Source of the DNA: Podospora pseudocomata
Lineage: Eukaryota > Ascomycota > Sordariomycetes > Sordariales > Podosporaceae
DNA: 64,000 nt
NCBI RefSeq assembly: GCF_035222375.1
Contig: NC_085890.1
Coordinates: 1,178,001 to 1,242,000 of the forward strand
Direction: 5' to 3'
Part shown: piece by piece, positions 55,601-64,000 of the stretch
Position numbering within the stretch: position 1 is the first letter of the stretch
Layout of the letters: every line of letters begins with the position of its first letter
Program-made: the position numbers and the translations under genes
Notes under the pieces: model-generated
Databases searched by the model: none
The model's input: the letters and a program-made list of their open reading frames with translations, nothing else
Told to the model about the DNA's origin: nothing

Positions 55601-57124
55601 ACATTGGCCTCCTCGTCGTCGTCTTGGATCGTGATCCTGAACGGAGCCGCACTGTTTCCTTCAGCCCCTTAGCACTCCCCTCAACAGGGTCATCGTTGCA
55701 TCCATCCGCTTGTGACGGCATCCTGCTCTCCAGAGTCATATTCGGCCTCTCCCGCCGCGGCTTATGTGGCTCAGGTCCTCTACCAAGAGAGACTCGGTCA
55801 CACGTACAGCACCCTCACCCGGTCTCCTGACAGCAACTCCTACTGGCCAGGACTAGTAAAAGGTCTCCGACCGGACACTCTGCACATCCGGCTCCTGCAC
55901 ATCAAGTCCCCCCTGTCCATCTTCTTGTTTTGAACGACAGACTTCTGCATTGGACCAGTCGAGGTGCGCTTGGCAGCAAGACAAGAATCGTGCAACTGCC
56001 TATTTGCCACCCCTTGACTTGCTCTGGAGAGAGTGTCTTGAAGGGCACAGCTACCCGAAACGGATTCGTATCCTCCTACCAAGTCAGTACTCACCACGGG
56101 CTACCAGCGGCTACCCCCGCCTGAAGTTGACGCCAACAACCCTCCTCCTCTTCAGAGTCTGCGGAAGCTCAGTGGATATCCTGGCTGCGCTCTGTTGTCG
56201 GCGGTTACTCAGTCACAGTGGGAACCCACATGCACGCCCACCCTTGAACCAAGAAATCGTCACCCCCTCCAGCAGCAGATCACCTTCTGCCAGCCAGCAA
56301 ACCCCATCAAACCCAGACACCCTGGTTTCCCGGCACCCCAAAGCTTGACTGAGCGGAGAAGGGGGTCTCACCGTCAGCCGTTCTTCCAGTACCAATCCCC
56401 ACTGGTACCCGACCCCCCAGTCTGGTGAAGAGATTGCCGCTCGTGTCCAGTTTGGCATCTCCTCCTCCATTGTGTGCGGACATTCAGCCCAAACTGGTGG
56501 CATCCCAGCTCTCCTCCTGCCCCCCTACTACCCCCCCTACCCTGGACTCACATCCTGCCATTCTCGTCCTTGCCTTGGCGCTTGGGCGTGCTTAACTTAT
56601 CATTATATATCCCGGGGATTAGCTTCTTTGGAGAAGGTCAAGAGAGGGCTATTGACGGGGGAGAGGCTATTATTCTTGTTTGCGTGGATTCTCTGGGCAC
56701 AGCACGACTATCATCTATTGGCCAGAGTTCAACTTCTTTTCTTTGGCACCCCTTCCCTCCCCCGCCGACCACCATTTCAACTCCGGTTGGATTTGATTTC
56801 CTTTCTCCTCTTCCTCGACCGCTCGGCACAGGTCTTCTCCCCACACAAGACGTGCCTGACCATCGACGGCGGTCTCCCAAAGATACATCTGTCAAGGTCA
56901 TACTGGTTTACCGCCGGCCAGTTGACTACCTCGTCATCCCGCTTCGACTTCCTCCTTACCAACAAACTTGACGCACCTCAGACCGGAGCCATCGAACAGA
57001 AAGCGCATTCTAAACACAACCTGAGCCAAGTCCGCATGTACACCACTCCCGAAATCATCTGATACCACGACACATACTCGACCATTTACATTCTGTTCGC
57101 ATCGCGTGTCCTCAAACAGTCATC
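52601..57124. other. Gene-poor region, upstream/leader of the Zn2Cys6 gene
   Basis: 4.5 kb before the regulator's ATG, with only overlapping open frames on both strands (longest 54144-54821 plus, 225 codons; 56472-57062 plus, 196 codons), none recognisable. The last 700 bp is rich in C/T runs like a fungal 5' UTR, and upstream ATG codons there could act as uORFs. A very long promoter or leader is common for developmental regulators, but its extent cannot be set without transcripts. Confidence 0.4.
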
Positions 57125-59434
57125 ATGGGTGACTATCATTATCACCACTTTCTATCCTCCATGGCGGGTGTGGGTGGACAGCCTAACCAGAGTCCACTTG
57201 AAGGCCCCCCACAGATGTCTCACCAACCTCAGGTGTTGGCCATGGGAGGCCATGGCCCTCCAATGCCTAACCCATACCAAAGCCTGGGATACTTTACGGG
57301 ATTCCCTGAGCCGATCATGTTCAATGCGCCAAAGTCGCAAAGAAGCAGGCGCAAGTCAGCACCAGGCCTCGATCACATCAAACATCGACGCACAAGATCA
57401 GGCTGCTTTACATGTCGCAGCCGTCGAGTCAAGGTGGGTCTGAGGAGCAGTTGGAAGTAACGTGTGGTGGCTAACATGGTTGTAGTGTGACGAAACACAT
57501 CCGATCTGTGAAAGTGGGTAGCGAAAAGATGTGTCTAGCAATAGCACGGTAGCTAACTTGCTCCAGGATGCCGAAAGGGGAAGAGAGAATGCCTCTATCC
57601 AGAACCGGCGCCGCCGAAAGGTTCTGGGGGTTCGACCTCAAAAGAGTCTTCTTCAACTGCGCCCAGTCAACAGGCGAGCCCGATCTCTTCACGGGGCGAC
57701 GACGATGACGACGACGACCGGGATTCAAAGCTGGAGCCGATCATGGATGAAGATGAGGAAGAGCCGCAGAGCGCCACATCGACGACTGCGCCAATGTTTC
57801 CTTTGAGAAGATCGAGCACCACATCCTCCTTCGGTTTACAGCGTGTCCCTACAGGGTACCGGTACGACTCGGAGACCCCGTCTTTTGATGGTAATAAGAG
57901 CTCTTCGCCCTTGTCGACGGGCACGGCGACCGCACAATCGCACCGTCCAGACTGGACGTTCTTACCACACGAGCTGCAGTTTTATCTCGGCTATTTCTAC
58001 GACAATATCACGCACTACCACTACGGGCTCATCAGCGACGCCGGTGACTTCTTCCGAACCACTCTGGTAGGGTTAGCGCTTCGAAATGAGGCTTTGCTGT
58101 ATGCTATTGTGGCCTTTTCGGCATACCACCATGCGCTGCATAATCACCATGGCAGGATCAATGAGTTCTTGCAGTATTACAACCACAGCGTCAAGAATCT
58201 TTTGGAGTGTCTAAAGAGGAAAGAAAAGTACAGTATCGCGACGCTTTTGACGATATTGCAGCTCGCGACAATCGAGGTATGTAAAGCTCCTCTCGACCGT
58301 GGGTGAGCCAGGATAACTAAACATCAACCAGGAATATTTGGGTGACTGGGTCAACCTCATGGGCCATCAAAAGGCCGCTTTGGAGATCTTTACGCAGCTT
58401 TTTACTCCGCAGACAATCATGCAGTCACAGACAGGCCGGGCTGCACTGACTTGGTACGGTCGCTTTGATCTCTTCGTTGCCATCATGGGTAGCTTTGAAA
58501 CGACGTTGCCTCGTGAATGGTACCTGGAGGCAGCAACATACCACGATGCGTGCGCGGCCGCCGAACCGGACAGTGTCTTCTGGAAGTTCGAAGCATGCTC
58601 TGCGAAGATGCAGCTTATTTCGATGGAAATGGCCATGTTGTATGCCAGGAGGGTGAAGGAAGAGGTCACGGCAGAAGACTTCGCCGCAGAACATCAAAGA
58701 TTGAGCAGATGTCTCGACGACTGGAAAAATGGATGGGATCCTGCTCTGGTGGATCCTTCCCATCTTGTTACGGACTTTTCAGGGAGCCGCGCACCAGATC
58801 CGAACGACATTGTCAGCCCGTTCACATCGGGAGTACTGTTTCAACCACCACTGTTCCCTTCGACGGTCTTGACAGCCAGCTACCATTCCATGAGCCTCTT
58901 GCACGACAGCCAGAGTGGCATCAGACCAACAGGAGAAGCCAAAGACAAATTGAGGGAGCATGCCTACAAAATCTACCAGATCTTCGAGGCAGTTGAATTC
59001 TGGTCGCACAGCCCGCCGGGGGGGCTCATTGCGTTGCAGTCAGCTTTAGCTGTGGCAGCTCTCTATGTTCAGCGGGATCCACGCCATCAGATGTGGATCA
59101 GGAGGAAGTTTGTGTTACTGGAGGCGATGGGGTAAGCCCTTCTCTTTGGCCTCTGAGGGCATTTGACTGACGTTAATTTTGTGGCTATTACAGATACATT
59201 TTCCCTGCCACGATGCGTGTGCGAATGGCCGAGCTTTTCGCAGACGACACCTGCACCAGATGGTGGCTGCCGAACGATGAGGGCTTTCCGCCCCTGCTAC
59301 AAAATATCCGCGCATATGCCGACGAACGCAATGCCATGGCGGCGACTACCCAGAGAGACACGGTACAGCAGATTCGCCATGTGTTTTCGAGGATGAACAT
59401 TAGAGAGGCCGCGAGAAAAGCGGCAGAAAACTAA
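57125..59434 (+). CDS. Zn2Cys6 transcription factor with fungal_trans_2-type middle region
   Basis: Five exons: 57125-57433, 57486-57513, 57567-58276, 58332-59131 and 59194-59434; 695 residues. The N-terminal 80 residues are Met/Gly/Pro/His-rich. The Zn2Cys6 cluster is split over three exons: RTRSGCFTCRSRRVKCDE, THPICERCRKGKREC (about residues 93-124; C-X2-C-X6-C-X6-C-X2-C-X6-C). An acidic Asp/Glu linker with seven Asp in a row follows. The middle homology region starts about residue 215 (LPHELQFYLGYFYDNITHYHYGL, ALRNEALLYAIVAFSAYHHALHN, YSIATLLTILQLATIEEYLGDWVNLMGHQKAALEI) and continues to the end (YIFPATMRVRMAELFADDTC). It is a nuclear DNA-binding regulator; I cannot name its target pathway or a characterised orthologue. 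The 28-nt second exon is the shortest internal exon in the window. Its upstream region is unusually long. Confidence 0.86.
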
Positions 59435-61322
59435 CGGCCCGGTTATGGCGGCATGACAGCAATCTATGTTCGGCTCAATCAGGACGGTCTGACAGGCGGC
59501 TGGCAAATTGAGGGGACACTGGAGTATCAGCAACAACCTCGTCGCGACAACAGTTGACGTTGCTCAAGGACGATGCGGCTCATGTCTGCCGGGCGGCCCG
59601 AATCCCTGGACAATTTCCTGGGACCCGATCATGCGGGTCTGCGACGTCGAATATCGTTGCTAATGCAGGGGAAAAATTGCTTATCACAGCTGGCACCGCA
59701 TTTGCCATTCTGAAACACCCCCTCGGCGTTAGGTGATGATGGTGCCTACTCAGCTCTCCTCCTTCCTCTTTCCCCCACACACCACCAACTGACCCCCAAC
59801 GACACCCTGTCATGCAATCGGAATCGGCAGGATACATTAAAATGGCATGCTGATCTTGTGACTCTCCTGGCGCCATGCTGGCGCCAATTCCTTCTAGGGA
59901 GCGGCGGCTGCTGTTGCATGATGCATCATCATCCGAACTGGTGGTGTCTTGGCTTGGGTTTGACAGTCTTGGGGGAAAGGGAGACTGGACCTGTCACGCG
60001 GGAATAGGAGTGGAGGGTGTCACTACCATCGGAAGACAGGCAAGAAGCGTCAACCTCGGCGCTCTAGGACTGGATGCAAGACTTTCTTGTGTCTTCCCCT
60101 CACGACACGGCACGATCACGGGACGATGTCTTCCGAGCCCCCGCGAACAGCTGGCCCTCACCTAATTCTGGCCTACATACAGCCTTTCAACTTACATTGT
60201 TTTCACTTTGACTTTTTGTATTACTGATATATATATCTTTGGGTTTTTGCACTTGGATTGGCTGTCTTGTTATTTCTGGCTTTTGTCTTGCATTGGCCTT
60301 TTTTTTTCTCTTCAGATACTCCCCAGTGACTGGGGAAGGATTGTATTATTTACTTTTTTTTTATTTCAAGCACCAAATTTTTTGACATTTGTGAGCACAT
60401 AATTTTTATTTTCTGAAAGTTTCATTTTTTTTTTCTTTTCTATTTGAAGTGGTTGGATTATGGGGACGGAACCAGCGGCAGCGTCATAATCATCAACGAG
60501 GACTGGCAGGAAAACAACAGAGAGAGAGAGATGGAAGTTTAGGGAACCGACAACACAAACTCCTAATGTACGTGTGTGTGCGTGTGTGTGTGTACGAAAA
60601 GAAGACCTAGTGCGACAAACCAAACAGTGCGAAATGATACCCTGGGTTTTCTCTTTTTTTCTTTTTCCGGAGAGGGCGGAAGAAACTAAAAGTTAGGAGA
60701 GAGACTATACAATGTATTAGTACGACGACGATTTCGGTAACTGGAGTCTGGAGGTTTTTGGTGTGTGCATAGCATAGCATAGCATGGGTATGGATGGGCT
60801 TGAGGAAAGGGGGTTAGTGGTGTCTTTGCGTGTGTGTTGTGTGTTGTGTGTGGGAGCTGATGGGGCAGATCATGGGAGTAGATTTGTATCTCAAGGGCGG
60901 GGGAAGGGATAGGTGATGCTAGAATGGGAATGGAGGTGGGGGTGGTGTGTGTTAATAGGGGGTTTGGTATATATAAAAAGATCGTGAGCCTGGGAATAAA
61001 GAAATGGGTTTTTGGCGAGAAGGGTTTTAGTGTTTAATTTTTATATTTCTCTGTAGAGTACTTGTTTCTGTTTACAAATGGATTTGGATACACAAAACTG
61101 CTTTCTTGGGCTTTCCGCTATGTGCCTATTGCTGTTCATCAAAACAGCAATTCACCAAAATCAAAGACAACAAACAACAACCTGTTTACAGGATAATACT
61201 GTGATATATTCATCTACGCTTACAAAGGGTGTTTAACCACCCCCAAAACATTCCTACAAAACAACGCTATACTTTCTTCTTTCCTCACCTAGGATTAGTA
61301 TTTATAAACCCCGGCTGAGGAT
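59435..61322. other. Intergenic between convergent Zn2Cys6 and MOB3 genes, with microsatellites
   Basis: 1.9 kb without a gene. It contains T-rich stretches (60200-60440), a GT-rich microsatellite near 60570-60594, three to four copies of GCATA at 60765-60784, and GTGTT/GTGTG repeats near 60822-60852. These are probably long 3' UTRs. Confidence 0.5.
60570..60594 (+). repeat. GT-rich microsatellite
   Basis: Runs of GTGTGTGCGTGTGTGTGTGT in the 3' flank of the Zn2Cys6 gene. Confidence 0.7.
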
Positions 61323-63166
61323 CTATGAACTCCAGCGACGCATTATCCCCCCGGCCTCCCGCTTATAAGACCCAGAAGACCCAGAAGACCCAGAAGAACC
61401 CCGAAGATAGGTCTTCGGGTCCAGCCTCGTCTTTGGCTTTTTCTCCTTCGTCTCTGGCTTCTCCTTCTCCTTCTTGTAGCTCCCTGCAGAGTAAGTCTCC
61501 TAATCCAGCTCCTTTACCGGCTTGTCCTCCTCTTCTTCCTTCTTCTTATCTTTACCATCTCCTGTTGCCGCAGCAGGGGCGGTTTCCTCAATCTCAATTT
61601 CCTCCTCCGCCCCACCACCAACGACAGTAACGTCATCAACTTCCCCATCTGTCTCCTCCTCCTCCTCTTCTTCTTCTTCTTGAGCATCCTTAGCGCCACC
61701 CTGCCCCTCCTCGATACCCTTCCCCTTATCATCTCCCTTTTTCTCCTCCCCCTCCAATTTCTTGTCCTCCTCCGGCGGTGAAGCCAAAACCTCCTTCGCA
61801 GTAGCACTAACATCAGAATAGCTCTCCGGCTCGTCCGCAAAATTTTCCTCGAGTTTCTTCTCCTCCGCCTTTGTCGTTTTAGGAGGGGGAATAACACTCT
61901 CCGGCCTAACCGGCTCCTTCAACCCCTCCACAATAACCGGAATCTCCCCCTCCGGACCCCCCTCCTCCTCCTCCTCCTCCGGTCGTCCCGCCTCCACCAC
62001 AGTCCCCGTCTCGCTCACCCCCGAAGATATACTCATCACGCTCAACCTCCTCGAAAGCTCCCCATGACCCCCAGGGCTGTCATCTTCGTCCGCTTCAGGA
62101 ACAGGCATGATAAAGCTCCCCGTGGACGGGCTAGACTTGATATGTCTCCGGGTATTGGTCCTACTCAACCCCGGATCCTCCCCGCTCAGCTCCGCCACCC
62201 TCGGAGGCGGTTTCGCAATCGTTATCCCGCCCTGTCTCTTCCCCCCTCCTGCTGTCTTTTCCTCTTCCTCCCCAGCAATCGGCAGCCCTTCCGCCTCGGG
62301 CGGCAGCTTGTAGTTCTCCGCCGGCAAAAGATCGTAAACATCACAGACCGTCTTGAAAAAAACATACAGCCCCGTCTCCCCCTCCACCTTCCAAAACACC
62401 TGCCTGTGCTGAAACCAACCATGGGCAAAAATCCTGTGCAACCGTCTAAAGACATTGACCAAATTCTTCACCGCTTGGTTCTTGTCGTGACTGTCAACCA
62501 CAAACCTGCTGGGGAAGATCTTGGGGTTGGTGACGACATTGGCCGCCCAGTCAAGCGTGTGGCAGCAGTAATCAATCGCGCAGCAGGACTTTGGCGCATC
62601 GTGCACCGCGCACAGAAACTGCCATTCTGACGCGCGCATCTCTGGGCATGTCTGGGCGGAACAAGGCGGGGTGTCGAAGAGGAACTGGACGATGAGTTTG
62701 TTGCAGTGGGCTACGAGGAAGCGGCATAGTTCGTAGAGCCAGAGGGTTTTGTCGATTCCTGGGGGCGGGGTGGCGAGGAGGAGGGCGGTGGTGCGGGTTA
62801 TGGGGCTGGTGTTAGAGGAGGAGTGGTGGTAGTGGAGGGCTGAGAGGTGTTCTTGGAGTTGGAAGGCCGAGTCAAGCTGGGGATGGGGTTAGTTATTTGG
62901 GGAGGGAGAGGGAGGGAGAGGGGGAGGGAGAGGGGGGGGATGGAAGAAGGGAGACAAACTTCTTGGAGGGGAACAAGAGGGGGACCAGCGTGCATGTCGG
63001 CTGCTTTGGTGCCGGGGTGGATGCGCCGTTTGGAGTTTGCGTCGAGGGCGGTTTGTTCTATTGGGGGAGGGTGGTGGGCGCCCATCATGGGGGATTTGGG
63101 ACCTATTTGGATCTCGGCTGGAGGTGGTGGGCTGGGGAGCCGAGGGGAGTTTGGGGCGAGGGACAT
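61323..63166 (-). CDS. mob3: MOB3/phocein, STRIPAK complex subunit
   Basis: Three exons, 62960-63166, 61556-62876 and 61323-61483; about 562 residues. The Mob1/phocein domain (about 50-255) begins RRIHPGTKAADM and continues through LVPLQELDSAFQLQEHLSALHYHH, PPPGIDKTLWLYELCRFLVAHCNKL, DTPPCSAQTC, CAIDYCCHTLDWAANVVTNPKIFPSRF and RRLHRIFAHGWFQHRQVF. The Cys pair and the His pair are the zinc ligands. Compared with animal phocein (about 225 residues) it has a long disordered tail rich in Glu, Pro and Lys. Family knowledge: MOB3 acts with striatin and kinases in STRIPAK, needed for hyphal fusion and fruiting bodies in Sordaria and Neurospora. The third exon is inferred: without it the frame stops at 61500. 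A GTAAAG donor at 61555 and a CTGCAG acceptor give a clean, low-complexity continuation with three GSS repeats ending MRRWSS. Confidence 0.88.
61373..61399 (+). repeat. Three tandem copies of a 9-bp unit (AGACCCAGA)
   Basis: In the proposed last exon of mob3 the units read on the minus strand as Gly-Ser-Ser repeats. A 7-bp inverted repeat (CCGAAGA / TCTTCGG, 4-nt loop) sits a few bases downstream on the plus strand. Confidence 0.7.
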
Positions 63167-63685
63167 GGTTGTTTTGTCCTCGAGGCTCGAGTGGGCGGGT
63201 GGTTTGTTGACTTTGGTCTTTGTCGGCCGCGCGCGCGGATGCCTGCTTCCTAGAGATGGTAGACTGTGGTTGACAATATCGATTGTTGATGCAGAATCGA
63301 CGACTCGACAAAGAGATGCTGGGGTGATGTTTGGGTAAACTCGGGCCGGGGGTTTTGTGAAGCTGGAAAGTATGGACCGACGTCGTTGCCCGATATCATT
63401 CTAGAAGTTAATGCTGTCCCGGCGGCGCTTACCAGCTTCTGGGGGCCCAAGCTCCCTGAACCGGGGATCCCTGCTGTGCCCTTACGTAACGTGCCAAGCC
63501 CAGATCCAAATCTGGGATTCCAAGTTGCCTGCCCCGCCATTGATCGAAGCATTGCTCCAGGACATGTGCGCCCTTGCAGATACATCATCAGCTTGACTAT
63601 CTTGACCCGTTCAAAGAGGACAGACAGAGGATACCAAAACTCAACACTTTCTCTTTATACAATTGACGAAATAACGACCGCTTAA
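63167..63685. promoter_or_regulatory. Divergent promoter region of mob3 and the CobW gene
   Basis: 519 bp between head-to-head start codons. No distinct motif is recognised. Confidence 0.4.
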
Positions 63686-64000
63686 ATGAACTTTGACGAC
63701 GACGACGCCCCGCCAGACCTGATTGGTGCTGATGAAACAGTAGAAGTACCAGAAGAAAAAGCGAAAAAGGTGCCAATCACAATAGTAACAGGTTTGTATT
63801 GCTATGGCTATACTTTACTCTTGGGATATATCGCCTGTTCTTACACAAACCCTAGGATACCTTGGAGCTGGGAAAACCACACTGCTCAACTACATCCTGA
63901 CTGCAAAGCATGGCAAAAAGGTTGCTGTGATTATGAATGGTGAGTAGAGAAGACCAGATTCTGTGTCAAGAGTGTCTCTTGCTGACTGCTATTTTCAGAG
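63686..64000 (+). CDS. CobW/COG0523 (G3E) GTPase, putative zinc chaperone; 3' end outside window
   Basis: Exons 63686-63791 and 63856-63939; a third exon begins at 63999 and runs off the window. After an acidic start ([17 protein letters not shown]) comes [36 protein letters not shown], which holds the Walker A motif G-X4-GKT of the CobW family. The first intron (64 nt, GTTTGT donor) splits this motif and the second follows IMN. Family knowledge: eukaryotic members (ZNG1 type) move zinc to target proteins such as methionine aminopeptidase; others insert cobalt or nickel. The metal-binding GCXCC motif would lie downstream and is not visible, so the subfamily is open. The acidic N-terminus would fit the metal-chaperone group. 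Confidence 0.85.

Noticed and set aside
61340-61630. Possible bacterial-style hairpin terminator near 61395-61420
   Set aside because: The inverted repeat is short and lies inside the proposed mob3 exon. Such terminators do not act in fungal nuclear genes.

Overview
The window comes from the nuclear genome of a filamentous ascomycete (Pezizomycotina), most likely a Sordariomycete close to the Neurospora/Podospora/Chaetomium group. The evidence is the gene set: a dicer, a HET-domain protein, fungal Zn2Cys6 regulators, a Ku70 with a SAP tail and a MOB3/phocein. Introns are mostly 47-90 nt with GT(A/G)NGN donors and CTNAC-like branch sites. 5S rRNA genes are scattered singly, as in Neurospora. 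Almost all genes are conserved housekeeping or regulatory genes. Exon joins were worked out by eye from splice signals and reading-frame continuity.

Layout. 0-10 kb: the 3' end of dcl1, two identical 5S rRNA genes in inverted orientation on either side of a HET-domain gene and a small pogo/Fot1-type DNA transposon relic, then a large zinc-binding, Q/S/T-rich nuclear-type protein. 10-24 kb: ku70 and ferrochelatase share a divergent promoter. Then come an AT-rich transposon graveyard, an MFS transporter, a HIT-domain protein with an unexplained C-terminal half, and a NirA/NIT4-type nitrate regulator. 24-35 kb: a mitochondrial PPR-like protein, LSM4, an intron-containing tRNA-Ala(AGC), a Gvp36-like BAR protein, N-acetylglutamate synthase and a 3-hydroxyisobutyrate-dehydrogenase-like enzyme. 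35-49 kb: a small cysteine-rich secreted-protein gene that looks interrupted, V-ATPase subunit e, ARV1, an intracellular LysM protein, condensin SMC2 and a membrane-anchored MOSC (mARC-like) protein. 49-57 kb: almost 8 kb without a recognisable gene, upstream of a Zn2Cys6 regulator. 57-64 kb: that regulator, the STRIPAK subunit MOB3, and the start of a CobW/COG0523 GTPase.

There is no operon-like or cluster logic, so neighbours mostly do unrelated jobs. Genome defence and recombination themes recur: RNAi (dcl1), heterokaryon incompatibility (HET), end joining (ku70), chromosome condensation (smc2), and an AT-rich patch of the kind left by repeat-induced point mutation. Items most worth a second look are the two-module zinc protein at 6.5-9.9 kb, the HIT fusion at 18.6-20.3 kb, the hidden last exon of mob3, the inverted identical 5S pair with the transposon relic between them, and the large gene-free leader region of the regulator at 57 kb.
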